From assembly GCA_011526085.1 (NCBI GenBank), contig WYBC01000043.1, forward strand, positions 1 through 64,000: DNA of 64,000 bases, written 5' to 3'. This stretch comes from Lysobacter sp. (lineage in GTDB: Bacteria > Pseudomonadota > Gammaproteobacteria > Xanthomonadales > Xanthomonadaceae). Within the stretch, counting starts at the first letter, position 1; each line of letters opens with the position of its first letter. A program made the position numbers and the translations under genes. The notes under the pieces were generated by a model. It made no database searches. It was not told the DNA's origin and worked only from the letters and a program-made list of their open reading frames with translations. Positions 44,942 through 53,471 of this stretch are shown here, one piece after another.

Positions 44942-45936
44942 TCCGCGATCTCCGACAACGCCTCGAAGCGCGGCGACAGGCGTTCGCGCAGACGATCGCC
45001 GTCGCGGACGAGGAAGCGCACGGCGAAGTCGCGCGTGCGGGCGAACGCCAGTCCGGCGTCGGCGCCCATCACGGTCAGCGCGGTGGCCCAGGCATCGGCG
45101 CGCATCGCGCTGTCCGCGATCACGGTGGTGGCGACCGGCGCGTCGGCGAGCGCGCGGCCGCTGCGCGGATCGAGCGTATGCGCATGGCGCACGCCGTCGT
45201 GTTCGAACGCATGCCAGCGGTCGCCGGAGGTGGCCACCGCGAGACCGTCGAGCACGACCGCGCGCAGCGGCGGCGCTTCCGCCGCGGCCACCGGCGCCGC
45301 GTCTTCGGCGCAGGCTTCGATCAGCACGCGCCAGCGGCCGCCGTCGGGTTTGCGGCCGTAGCCGACGAGTTCGCCGCCGACTTCGACCAGCGCGGCGGGC
45401 ACCGAGCGCGCACGCAGCGCGCGCGCGACGAGATCGGCGCCATAGCCCTTCGCGATCGCGGAGAGATCGAGCGCGACGCCGCCCGGTTGGATCAACGTGG
45501 ACGTTGAGGCATCGAACGACAGCCGGCGCCAGCCGGCGTTCGCGCGCAGCGGCGCGAGCGTCGCGTCGGCCGGGACGGCGTGGGCCGACGCCGATGGGCC
45601 GAAGCCCCAGGCGTCGACCAGTGCGCCGAGGGTGGGATCGAAGGCGCCGTCGCTGGCTTCGGCGATGTCCAGCGCGCAGCGCATCACGTCGGCGAATTCG
45701 ACCGGCAAGGTCCACGCGCTGCCGGCCGCCGCGCGGTTGTAGCGGCCCAGGTCGCTGTCTTCGCGCCAATGGCTCATTTGCGCCACGACGCGATCCAGTG
45801 CCGATTGCACGACCGCGTGCAGGACGTGCGCATCCGTGCCCGGTGCGCAGACCGCGCGCACCGACCAGGTTGTGCCCATCGTCGCCCCGCCGAGCGCGAT
45901 CATGCCCAGCACGGCCGTGTCCGGCCCTTCGCGCAC
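44938..45936 (-). CDS. apbE: ApbE-family FAD:protein FMN transferase
   Basis: A 332-residue flavin transferase that cuts FAD and links FMN covalently to a Thr or Ser of a target protein. Family features: G-G-A-T-M-G-T-T-W-S-V at residue 16, S-H-W-R-E-D-S-D-L-G-R-Y-N, D-L-S-A-I-A-K-G-Y-G-A-D and H-T-L-D-P-R-S-G-R. The GTG start at 45936 has GGAG six bases upstream. Most ApbE proteins are exported lipoproteins, but no signal peptide is seen here. The likely target is the DUF2271 protein of the same operon. Confidence 0.92.
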   Translation of the reverse strand: MREGPDTAVLGMIALGGATMGTTWSVRAVCAPGTDAHVLHAVVQSALDRVVAQMSHWREDSDLGRYNRAAAGSAWTLPVEFADVMRCALDIAEASDGAFDPTLGALVDAWGFGPSASAHAVPADATLAPLRANAGWRRLSFDASTSTLIQPGGVALDLSAIAKGYGADLVARALRARSVPAALVEVGGELVGYGRKPDGGRWRVLIEACAEDAAPVAAAEAPPLRAVVLDGLAVATSGDRWHAFEHDGVRHAHTLDPRSGRALADAPVATTVIADSAMRADAWATALTVMGADAGLAFARTRDFAVRFLVRDGDRLRERLSPRFEALSEIAE

Positions 45937-45952
45937 CCGCGGCTCCGGGCCG

Positions 45953-46774
45953 TTACTGCGGCAGCACTTCGAAGGTGGCGACGTAGCTCAGTCGGCGCTG
46001 TTTCGCCTGCGGCACGCTGGTCCTGGCGTCTTCGGACGTGGTTTCCAGCCAGTACATGCCGGCTTCCGGCCAGGTCACGCTGAAACGGCCGTCGGCGCCG
46101 GTCTTCACCTTGATCTCGTCCTGCGCGTTGCGATAGCGGGTGCCGCCACGGACGATGTCGACCTCGATTCCGGCGGCGGGCTTGCCGTCGATCTGCAGCG
46201 CGAAGGTGGCGGTTTCGCCCGCGAACAGATCGTTGGGGTGCGTCACCGGCACCAGTTCCAGGCCTTCGCCCGAGGCCTTCAGCGCGGTCGTGTCCGGCGT
46301 GCCGCGGGTGACGAAGGTTTCCACCCGGCCGAGACTCTGCGACACCTGCAGATTCTTCGCGTCCTTCGGTACCTCGGTCGCGAACGTCGCGGGCGTGCCG
46401 CGCCAGCGCTTGGGCTTGCCGTCTTCCTCCCAGCTCGCGGACAGGCCGGCGTTGACCATCGCGATGCGATACGTGCCCTCCTGCTTCAGTTCGACATCGA
46501 ACACCGTGCGGAATTTGCCGGTGGCGCCGTTGGCGGCCTCGGCGGGCGTGCCGTCCGGTGCGGTGACCGTCAGCCGCGCCAGCGGCAGCGGCACGTGATT
46601 GAAGTAGAACAGGTCGTTGGAGACCGCGGCGTCGACGGTGACCCAGGCGTTCTCGCCGGCGATCACGGTCTGCGAGGGCAGCAGCCAGGCCTTGTGGGCG
46701 GAGGCGGCGAACGGCGCGAGGCCGGCGGCCAGCGTGGTGGCGACCACGAGCGGAAGCAGGAAGCGGGATGTCAT
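45953..46774 (-). CDS. Exported DUF4198-domain protein
   Basis: A 273-residue periplasmic protein with signal peptide 1-26 (cut after A-S-A), then a DUF4198 domain: the mature N-terminus H-K-A-W-L-L-P-S is the family hallmark, with Ig-like beta-sandwich pieces after it. DUF4198 proteins are linked to nickel, cobalt and iron uptake as periplasmic metal or metallophore binders. Start at 46774, GGAG being seven bases upstream; an ATG at 46786 would swallow this site. Lies 16 bases before apbE. Confidence 0.88.
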   Translation of the reverse strand: MTSRFLLPLVVATTLAAGLAPFAASAHKAWLLPSQTVIAGENAWVTVDAAVSNDLFYFNHVPLPLARLTVTAPDGTPAEAANGATGKFRTVFDVELKQEGTYRIAMVNAGLSASWEEDGKPKRWRGTPATFATEVPKDAKNLQVSQSLGRVETFVTRGTPDTTALKASGEGLELVPVTHPNDLFAGETATFALQIDGKPAAGIEVDIVRGGTRYRNAQDEIKVKTGADGRFSVTWPEAGMYWLETTSEDARTSVPQAKQRRLSYVATFEVLPQ

Positions 46775-46823
46775 CGGAGGCTCCAATCGGAAGGAAGAAC
46801 GGTGGAGAAGACGATGCGCCGGA

Positions 46824-47408
46824 TCAGGGTTTGATCGCGAGCGTGATCGTGCCGAGTTCGCTGCCGCCCTTGGCGCTGCCGTTCTGCGCTTCGGGTTTCG
46901 GCGCCCAGGTGAAGGGCACCTTCAGCAGTTCGCGTCCTCCGACTTCGCGCGCGGCTTCCACCACCAGGGTGTAGTCGCCGGCGGCGAGCCCCGCGAGTCG
47001 CGGGTCGCGATCGGAGACCGCGATCGTGTGGGTGCCGGCGGGTTTGGTCGGCCCGCTCACGCCGTCGACCGGCAGCTTCAGTGTGCGCCCGCTGCGACGC
47101 CACCACTGGCGCAGGTCGGGCAGCCATTTGGTGCCGTGGCCTTCGCTGTTGCCGCGCTGCTGGTACCAGACCGCGAGATTCGCGGCGACCTTCTGGTCGG
47201 CGCCTTCGATCCACACCGCGACGTAGGGCCGGTGATATTCGGCGACGTTGAGCTGCGGAATCTCGACGCCGACGCGCAGTTCGGCGGCGTACGCGGGCGC
47301 CGCGAGGCCGGTACCGACGACGAGGGTGACGGTGAGCGGAACGACGATGCGGCGGACGTACATGGGGACGGCGTGCATGGGGAAGGCGTGCATGGAGAAG
47401 GCGCTCAT
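46824..47408 (-). CDS. Periplasmic DUF2271 protein, predicted flavoprotein
   Basis: A 194-residue exported protein of the DUF2271 family. The N-terminus is repetitive ([10 protein letters not shown]), then a signal peptide starting Y-V-R-R-I-V-V-P-L and cut near A-Y-A (41). Residues 115-121 (D-G-V-S-G-P-T) resemble the D-x-x-S-G-A-T site at which ApbE attaches FMN in NqrC and RnfG, so Thr121 is a predicted FMN carrier. ApbE is encoded in the same operon. It is probably the periplasmic electron carrier. Start codon uncertain: three in-frame ATGs (47408, 47393, 47378) plus 47363. Confidence 0.85.
   Translation of the reverse strand: MSAFSMHAFPMHAVPMYVRRIVVPLTVTLVVGTGLAAPAYAAELRVGVEIPQLNVAEYHRPYVAVWIEGADQKVAANLAVWYQQRGNSEGHGTKWLPDLRQWWRRSGRTLKLPVDGVSGPTKPAGTHTIAVSDRDPRLAGLAAGDYTLVVEAAREVGGRELLKVPFTWAPKPEAQNGSAKGGSELGTITLAIKP
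47361..47408. repeat. 15-bp tandem repeat at the start of the DUF2271 gene
   Basis: Three imperfect 15-bp units starting with CATGG (47361, 47376, 47391) and a fourth CATGG at 47406. Every unit puts an in-frame ATG on the minus strand, so the copy number sets how many start codons precede the signal peptide. Confidence 0.85.
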
Positions 47409-47416
47409 GGAAATAT

Positions 47417-48049
47417 TCAATGGACGAACAGGAGGGCGAGCAGCACCGGCAGCAGCAGGCCGAGACCGACCCACGGCCAGGTGCCCGGCCGCTGGCGCGC
47501 GTGCATCTGCAGCAGGCACAGGCCGGTGATCGAAAACACCACGCAGGCCAGCGCGAAGATGTCGATGAACCAGGCCCATGCGGCGCCCGCGTTGCGGCCC
47601 TTGTGCAGATCGTTGAGATAGGCGATCGCGCCGCGGTCGGTGCGCTCGTATTCGATCGCGCCGCTGCCGCGGTCGATGCTCAGCCAGGCGTCGGCGCCGG
47701 GCGAGGGCAGCGACAGATAGACTTCCTCGGGCGACCATTCGCCCTTGCGTCCGCGCAGCGCGATGCCCAGCTTCCCGTCGAGCCAGCGTTCCACCTTCGC
47801 CGGCAGCGGCGCTTCGCCTGCGTCGCGCGTGCCGAGCGCGGCCAACAGCGGCGGCGGCAGGGTCGCGGTGCGTTGTTCGGTGTCCGGCTTCGCTTCGATC
47901 TGCGCGGCGTGGTTGAGGGTGACGCCGGTCGCCGCGAACAGCAGCAGCCCCGCGAGCGAGACCGCGGCGCTGATCCAGTGCCACTGGTGCAGCGTGCGCA
48001 GCCAGAAGCCGCGTCGCCGCTGCGCGCTCGCGACATCCGTCGGGCTCAT
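47417..48049 (-). CDS. PepSY-domain inner-membrane protein, putative siderophore reductase
   Basis: A 210-residue protein with membrane helices at about 26-45, 151-173 and 184-208 flanking a periplasmic PepSY region. Histidines lie at helix ends (T-L-H-Q-W-H-W, L-N-H-A-A-Q, D-L-H-K-G-R), the layout in which FoxB-like reductases bind heme. FoxB-type PepSY proteins reduce ferric siderophores at the inner membrane. Start at 48049 overlaps the hydroxylase stop by ATGA; an ATG 12 bases earlier is possible. Hence a likely electron path from the diflavin reductase to the periplasm. Confidence 0.88.
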   Translation of the reverse strand: MSPTDVASAQRRRGFWLRTLHQWHWISAAVSLAGLLLFAATGVTLNHAAQIEAKPDTEQRTATLPPPLLAALGTRDAGEAPLPAKVERWLDGKLGIALRGRKGEWSPEEVYLSLPSPGADAWLSIDRGSGAIEYERTDRGAIAYLNDLHKGRNAGAAWAWFIDIFALACVVFSITGLCLLQMHARQRPGTWPWVGLGLLLPVLLALLFVH

Positions 48050-48732
48050 ACCTCGGCCCACTGCCTCAACAGGTTGTGATACACGCCGGTGAGCTGGACC
48101 AGCGCACCGTGGTCGGGCACGTCGCCGGTCAGCTGGCGGATGGAGACGTCGAGCTCGAACAGCAGCCGGCGCTTGCCGTCGTCGCGGACCATGCTCTGCA
48201 TCCAGAAGAACGAGGCCACGCGCGCGCCGCGGGTCACCGGCAGCACCCGATGCAGGCTGGTGCTGGGATACAGCACCATGTGCCCGGCCGGCAGCTTGAT
48301 CCGCTGCGTGCCGTAGGTGTCCTCGATTTCCAGCTCGCCGCCGTCGTATTCCTCCGGCGCGCTGAGGAACAGCGTCGCCGACAGATCGGTGCGCACCGGA
48401 TCGACGCCGCCGCGGCTGCGGTCGTAGCGCACCGCGTTGTCGACGTGATAGCCGAACGACTGCCCGCCCGCGTAGCGGTTGAACAGCGGTGGATAGATCC
48501 GCTTCGGCAGCGCGGCGGCGAAGAAGGTGGCGTTGCGCGCGAGCGCGTCGAGCACGGCCGCCCCCAGATCGCGCGCCGCCGCCGAGGTTTCCGGCAGCTG
48601 CGCGTTGTCCTTCGCCTTCGCCGACTGATGGCCGGCGGTGATCTTGCCGTCGGCCCAGTCGGCGGCGTCGAGGGTCGCCCGGAACGCGGCGACCTGGGTG
48701 GCATCGAGCACATCGGGAATGGCGAGCAGCAT
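48046..48732 (-). CDS. PiuC/YbiX-type Fe(II)/2-oxoglutarate hydroxylase
   Basis: A 228-residue PKHD-type dioxygenase, clearly akin to E. coli YbiX and Pseudomonas PiuC, whose genes lie beside catecholate receptors Fiu and PiuA. Iron ligands: His96 and Asp98 (Y-H-V-D) and His161 (S-L-H-R-V); 2-oxoglutarate Arg171 in R-G-A-R-V-A. The family motif [11 protein letters not shown] is intact. Its substrate is not established; a siderophore or receptor-linked molecule is the usual guess. It is between the receptor and PepSY genes. Confidence 0.93.
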   Translation of the reverse strand: MLLAIPDVLDATQVAAFRATLDAADWADGKITAGHQSAKAKDNAQLPETSAAARDLGAAVLDALARNATFFAAALPKRIYPPLFNRYAGGQSFGYHVDNAVRYDRSRGGVDPVRTDLSATLFLSAPEEYDGGELEIEDTYGTQRIKLPAGHMVLYPSTSLHRVLPVTRGARVASFFWMQSMVRDDGKRRLLFELDVSIRQLTGDVPDHGALVQLTGVYHNLLRQWAEV

Positions 48733-48779
48733 GGTCGTGGGCGTGGTCGTGTCTGTGGTGCGAGGTCGACGGTGCGGGT

Positions 48780-51167
48780 TCAGAAGCGCCAGGTCGCGGT
48801 GAGCGCGGCCGAGCGGCCTTCGCCCGGTGTGGCCCAGCCGTTGCCGCCGGTCACGACGCCGCCGCTGAAGGTGATGTTGTTGCGGATGCGGGTGTAGTAC
48901 GTCTCGTCCAGCAGGTTGTTGATGTTCAACTGCAGCGACAGCCGTTCGTTGACCGCGTAGCCGAGCATCGCGCGATGCACCCAGTAGTCGTCGGTCTCGA
49001 ACAGCGGCTGGCCGTCGAGGCTGTTGTTCTGCACCACGAACGTGCCCTGATAGGTCGCACCGTAGCCGAAGGTCCAGTCGCCGATGTCGTAGGTGGTCCA
49101 GACGCTGCCCGAATGCTTGGGCGTGTTGGTCAGCGGATTGCCTTCGAACGGATCGCGGTCGGTCGCCGAATTGCCGCAGGCCGTCCCCGGGTTGTCGAAA
49201 CAGAAGGCGGAGACGCCGCGCACGACTTCGCTGTCCAGGTAGGTGTAGTTGGCGAACACCTGCCAGCCCGGCAGCACCGTGCCGGCGACGCCCAGCGCGA
49301 GGCCGTCGACGCGCGCGCGGCCGTCGAGCTGCTGTTCGCCCGAAGGATTCAGCGGGTTGCCCGGATCGGCGACGCGGTAGTTGCGGCGTTCGTTGCGGAA
49401 CAGCGCCGCGGTCAGCGACAGACGCCGGTCCAGCAGTTCCCACTTGGTGCCGAGTTCGAGATTGATCGCGGTTTCCGCGTCGACATCGCAGTTCGCGGTG
49501 CCGGTGGTGCTGGTTACGGTGCAACTGCCGTTGACCGAGGTCTTCGAGGGCGTCTTGCTGTTGGCCCACGACAGATAGACGGTGCCGTGCTCGACCGGCT
49601 TGAACACCAGACCGGCGCGGTAGGACATCAGGTTTTCGTCGTTGCGCGCGACCGGATTCGTGCCGAGCAGTTGCCCGCGCGTCGCGTTCGCGGTCGACAC
49701 GATCCAGGTCCTGGTCGCACCGCGGTTGCGGTCGTAGCGCGCGCCGACGTTGAGCATCCAGCGGTCGCCGAACTTCAGGGTGTCGAACACGTACGCCGAC
49801 GCGCTGTCGAGATCGCCTTCGGTCTTGCCGCTGCGGAAATAGTTCAGCGGTCCGGTCCAGATGTTGTCGGGGTCGCGGAAGCTCTGCAGCGGATAGCCCG
49901 CGCTGGTGTTCGGCAGGGCGCTGCCGTCGGCGTTGAAGAACACGCCGCCGCTTTCCAGGTCGAAGGATTCGGTGCTGAAGGACAGGCCGCCGACCAGCGC
50001 ATGTTCCACCGCGCCGGTCGAGAATCGCGCGGTGACGTCGGTCTGGCTGATCGCGAGGGTGTTGCGGGTGTCGCGGACGAGGCCGCGCGGACCGCCGACC
50101 GGCGACCAGGTCCCCGCGGGCTGTCCGCCGATGCAGGCCGCGCCGGTGTAGGGATTGGTGCCGTCCGCCAGACACCAGTTGCCCTGCAGCGCGGTCACGT
50201 TCGACACCTGATCCACGCGCTGCAACCGGGCGAGGCTGCGCAGGGTCACGGCATCGCTGAAATCGTGCGCGAACACCGCGGTCAGCATGTCCACGTCGAT
50301 CCGCTGTTCGGAGACGTTCCGATAGCCGAAGTAGGTCTGCGGATCGATGCCCGGCAGCGGGCCGTCGTTGTAGCTGTTCAGCGCGTAGGGCACGCCGTAC
50401 TGCGGCAGGTTGTCGTCGCTCTGGTGCAGATAGGAAACGGTGAGGCGCGTGTCCGAGCCCAAGCCGATCGCCAGCGACGGCGCGAAGCCCCAGCGCTGGA
50501 AGTTTTCGTGATCGCGGCCGGGGACGTCGTTCTGGTGCGCCATCGCGTTGAGGCGCAGCGCGGTGCCGTTGCCGAAATCGAAATTGCTGTCGGCGGTGAC
50601 GCGCGCGTAGGCATCGCTGCCCACGCCGACGCTGAAGGCATGGGCATCGCCTTCGCGCGCGCTCTTGCTGACCAGGTTGATGTTGCCGCCGACCGAACCC
50701 GCGCCGGAAACCGCCGAGTTGGCGCCGTTGATCAGTTCGATCGATTCGAGATTGAAGGTGTCGCTGCGGGTGTACTGCGCGCTGTCGCGCACGCCGTCGG
50801 TGGTGATGTCGCTGCTGGCGGTGTAACCGCGCAGGGTGATGCTGTCGCCGTAGCCGCCACCGCCTTCGCCGGCGCCGAAGGTGATGCCGGGCAGGGTGCC
50901 GAGGACATCGCGCAGGCCGAGCAGGTTCTGCTGTTCGATCACCTGGCGGTTGACGACGGTGATCGTCTGCGGAGTGTCGTTGAGCGGTTCGGTGTACTTC
51001 GGCGAGTCGGCCTTGTGGACCTGCGAGCCGACCACTTCGACCTTGTCGATTTCGGCGACCCCGGCGGCGGCATCGGCGGGCGTGTTCGCCAGCGCGGGGC
51101 CGCAGACGGCGAGGGAGAGGGCGACGGTCAGCGGGGTCAGGCGCGGGGAATAGGGATGGGTGTTCAT
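48780..51167 (-). CDS. TonB-dependent siderophore receptor
   Basis: A 795-residue outer-membrane receptor: signal peptide 1-27 (cut after A-L-A), a TonB box-like D-K-V-E-V-V-G (41-47), a plug domain ([23 protein letters not shown]), then a 22-strand barrel ending in T-W-R-F with the terminal aromatic needed for assembly. Its company (YbiX/PiuC) points to the Fiu/PiuA group of catecholate receptors. A Fur box lies 59 bases upstream of the ATG. It is the first gene of the seven-gene operon. Confidence 0.93.
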   Translation of the reverse strand: MNTHPYSPRLTPLTVALSLAVCGPALANTPADAAAGVAEIDKVEVVGSQVHKADSPKYTEPLNDTPQTITVVNRQVIEQQNLLGLRDVLGTLPGITFGAGEGGGGYGDSITLRGYTASSDITTDGVRDSAQYTRSDTFNLESIELINGANSAVSGAGSVGGNINLVSKSAREGDAHAFSVGVGSDAYARVTADSNFDFGNGTALRLNAMAHQNDVPGRDHENFQRWGFAPSLAIGLGSDTRLTVSYLHQSDDNLPQYGVPYALNSYNDGPLPGIDPQTYFGYRNVSEQRIDVDMLTAVFAHDFSDAVTLRSLARLQRVDQVSNVTALQGNWCLADGTNPYTGAACIGGQPAGTWSPVGGPRGLVRDTRNTLAISQTDVTARFSTGAVEHALVGGLSFSTESFDLESGGVFFNADGSALPNTSAGYPLQSFRDPDNIWTGPLNYFRSGKTEGDLDSASAYVFDTLKFGDRWMLNVGARYDRNRGATRTWIVSTANATRGQLLGTNPVARNDENLMSYRAGLVFKPVEHGTVYLSWANSKTPSKTSVNGSCTVTSTTGTANCDVDAETAINLELGTKWELLDRRLSLTAALFRNERRNYRVADPGNPLNPSGEQQLDGRARVDGLALGVAGTVLPGWQVFANYTYLDSEVVRGVSAFCFDNPGTACGNSATDRDPFEGNPLTNTPKHSGSVWTTYDIGDWTFGYGATYQGTFVVQNNSLDGQPLFETDDYWVHRAMLGYAVNERLSLQLNINNLLDETYYTRIRNNITFSGGVVTGGNGWATPGEGRSAALTATWRF

Positions 51168-51225
51168 CAGCCAGGGATCGATGGGGACTGCGGCTGGCTG
51201 TCATTGGCTGCCGCGAGGGCTGCAT

Positions 51226-51244
51226 CTTAATGATAATCATTATC
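51226..51244. promoter_or_regulatory. Fur box upstream of the siderophore receptor operon
   Basis: The 19 bases CTTAATGATAATCATTATC match the classical Fur consensus at 17 positions, differing only at the first two. It lies in the 246-bp gap between the receptor gene (minus) and the histidine phosphatase (plus), at a spacing suited to block the receptor promoter under iron-replete conditions. Confidence 0.9.
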
Positions 51245-51413
51245 AAATGAAAGGCCTCCGATGCCTCCGCCGCGCCTTCCCCAGGTCTTTTCGACACGGC
51301 GTCGCGCTTGGAGGCCGTCGGGCACCGTCGTACGATGCCGCGAGCCCTCCACGGATGCCCGTCTTGAACATCGATCACGCCCCCGCCCGCCGTCGACAGG
51401 GTGGGCGCGCCCC

Positions 51414-52097
51414 GTGAGCCTGCTGCTCGTGCGCCACGGACAGGCGAGTTACGGCGCCGCCGATTACGACAATCTTTCCGACCGCGGCTGGCAGCAGTCG
51501 CGTCGCCTCGGCGAGTGGCTGGTGCGCGGCGGTCATCGCTTCGAGGCCGTGGTCGTCGGCGGCATGCGCCGGCACCGGCAGACCGCCGAAGGTGTGGCCG
51601 AGGCGTTCGCGGCCCGGGGCCTGCCGCTGCCGGAGCCGGTGGCCGATCCGGGCTTCGCGGAATTCGATCACCACGCGGTGTTCAGCGCGTATCTCGAACG
51701 CGACCCCGAACACCCGATCGCCGTCGCCAGCCGCAGCGGCGATCCGCGCGATGTCGGCGCCATGCTCCAGGCGGCCCTGCTGGCCTGGGCGCACGACGAA
51801 CTGCCGGGCCTGCCGGAAAGCTGGGACGTCTTCGGCGCGCGGGTGCGCGCGGCCGGCGAGCGGCTGGAGACGCTGGCCGGCGGCGGCGAGGTGCTGGTGC
51901 TGAGTTCCGGCGGCGTGATTTCGCGGTTGGCGCAGATCGCGCTGGAGGTACCGGTCTCGCGCGCGGTGGAACTGAATCTGTCGCTGCGCAACAGCGCGCT
52001 GTCGGAATTCCATCCGCAGGGCGGCCGTCTACGACTCGGATCGTGGAATGCGCTGCCGCATCTGCACGGGGATCGCGCGCTGTGGACCTACTACTGA
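51414..52097 (+). CDS. Histidine phosphatase-family protein
   Basis: A 227-residue phosphoglycerate mutase-like phosphatase. The catalytic motif [10 protein letters not shown] begins at residue 5, with L-S-D-R-G-W-Q-Q-S and the second half L-V-L-S-S-G-G-V-I where a catalytic His is usual. In that second motif (usually S-H-G) there is S-S-G-G instead, so the second catalytic histidine is replaced. Start at GTG 51414 because the first strand begins directly after it. It overlaps the Fur-box region only by proximity. Confidence 0.85.
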   Translation: MSLLLVRHGQASYGAADYDNLSDRGWQQSRRLGEWLVRGGHRFEAVVVGGMRRHRQTAEGVAEAFAARGLPLPEPVADPGFAEFDHHAVFSAYLERDPEHPIAVASRSGDPRDVGAMLQAALLAWAHDELPGLPESWDVFGARVRAAGERLETLAGGGEVLVLSSGGVISRLAQIALEVPVSRAVELNLSLRNSALSEFHPQGGRLRLGSWNALPHLHGDRALWTYY

Positions 52098-52142
52098 TCG
52101 CGCCGCCGCGTGCGGTTTCGAACTCACCATGAGACAAGCCCG

Positions 52143-53363
52143 ATGAACACCGGACGCATCGCCACGCTGTTTCCCTTTTCCGATCGCTCGCGCGAGCTGC
52201 AGGCGGCGGTCGCGCGCTTCGTCGCGGAGCGCATCGTGCCGGCGGAAGCCGCGTTCCACGCGCATGCCGCCGATCCAGCGGTGCGCTGGACGATTCCGCC
52301 GCTGCTGGAATCGCTGAAGGCCGAGGCGAAGGCGCAGGGACTCTGGAATCTGTTCCTTCCCGATCCGACGCACGGCGCGGGACTGAGCAATCTCGATTAC
52401 GCGCCGATCGCCGAACTCACCGGTCGCAGCCTGTTCGCGCCGGAGATCTTCAACTGCAACGCGCCGGACACCGGCAACATGGAAGTCCTGCTGCACTTCG
52501 CCACGCCGGAACAGCAGGCGCCGTGGCTGCCGCGGCTGCTCGCCGGCGAGATCCGCTCCGCGTTCGCGATGACCGAGCCCGATGTCGCGAGTTCCGACGC
52601 CACCAACATCGCGCTGCCGATCGTGCGCGACGGCGACACCTTCGTCATCAACGGACGCAAATGGTGGACCACCGGCGCCGGCGATCCACGCTGCGAACTG
52701 CTGATCGTGATGGGCGTGACCGATCCCGACGGACCGGCGCATCGGCGGCAGTCGATGGTGCTGGTGCCGATGGCGACGCCGGGCGTGCGCGTCGTGCGCC
52801 CGCTCACCGTGTTCGGCTACGACGACGCGCCCAGCGGCCACGTCGAGATCGAATTCACCGACGTGCGCGTGCCGGTCGCGAACCTGCTGCGCGACTCCGG
52901 CAGCGGTTTCGAGATCGCGCAGGCGCGGCTCGGACCAGGGCGGATACATCACTGCATGCGCCTGATCGGCCTGGCGCAGCGCGCGCTGGAGGCGATGGTC
53001 GAACGCGCGCGCACCCGCGAAGCCTTCGGCCGACCGCTGGGCGGACACGGCATGGCCCAGGAGGCGATCGCGCGCTCGCGCTGCGAGATCGAACAGGCGC
53101 GACTGCTCACGCTGCAGGCCGCCGCGGCGCTCGATGCCCATGGCAACAAGGGCGCGAAGGATCTGATCGGCATGATCAAGATCGTCGCGCCGCGGATGGC
53201 CTGCGACGTGATCGACCGCGCGATGCAGATCCACGGCGGCGGCGGTCTGTCGCAGGATCATTTCCTCGCCCAGGCCTATGCCGGTGCGCGTTCGCTGCGC
53301 CTGGCCGACGGCCCGGACGAAGTGCATCTCGCCGCGCTCGCGCGTTCGATGTTGAAAGCGTAG
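52143..53363 (+). CDS. Acyl-CoA dehydrogenase (ACAD10/11-like)
   Basis: A 406-residue flavoprotein that desaturates acyl-CoA. FAD-binding motif [16 protein letters not shown], the [10 protein letters not shown] segment and the C-terminal [12 protein letters not shown] are those of the ACAD10/ACAD11 subgroup. The next gene is an APH-type kinase, which in animals is fused to this dehydrogenase and in Pseudomonas (LvaA with LvaC) phosphorylates 4-hydroxyacyl-CoA before it is handled. Hence a role in 4-hydroxy acid breakdown is likely. Confidence 0.92.
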   Translation: MNTGRIATLFPFSDRSRELQAAVARFVAERIVPAEAAFHAHAADPAVRWTIPPLLESLKAEAKAQGLWNLFLPDPTHGAGLSNLDYAPIAELTGRSLFAPEIFNCNAPDTGNMEVLLHFATPEQQAPWLPRLLAGEIRSAFAMTEPDVASSDATNIALPIVRDGDTFVINGRKWWTTGAGDPRCELLIVMGVTDPDGPAHRRQSMVLVPMATPGVRVVRPLTVFGYDDAPSGHVEIEFTDVRVPVANLLRDSGSGFEIAQARLGPGRIHHCMRLIGLAQRALEAMVERARTREAFGRPLGGHGMAQEAIARSRCEIEQARLLTLQAAAALDAHGNKGAKDLIGMIKIVAPRMACDVIDRAMQIHGGGGLSQDHFLAQAYAGARSLRLADGPDEVHLAALARSMLKA

Positions 53364-53368
53364 CCACC

Positions 53369-53441
53369 GTAGGAGGGGCTTTAGCCCCGAGCTTTTCCAT
53401 CGACGCCATCGCAAAAACCTCGGGGCTAAAGCCCCTCCTAC
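53369..53441. repeat. Perfect inverted REP pair between dehydrogenase and kinase genes
   Basis: GTAGGAGGGGCTTTAGCCCC at 53369 with its exact complement ending CTAC at 53441 makes two facing units with 23-bp arms and a 27-base spacer. The pair is inside an apparent operon, so it would separate or stabilise the two halves of the mRNA. Confidence 0.9.
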
Positions 53442-53471
53442 GAAAGCCACGCACATGGATTTTCGCGAGAC

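Noticed and set aside
43193-45361. 722-codon plus-strand frame opposite the diflavin reductase and apbE
   Set aside because: Low-complexity Arg/Ala/Gln translation without domains; the minus-strand genes carry complete cofactor motifs.
48975-51230. 751-codon plus-strand frame opposite the TonB receptor
   Set aside because: Antisense shadow; receptor plug and barrel motifs, the terminal W-R-F and the Fur box support the minus strand.
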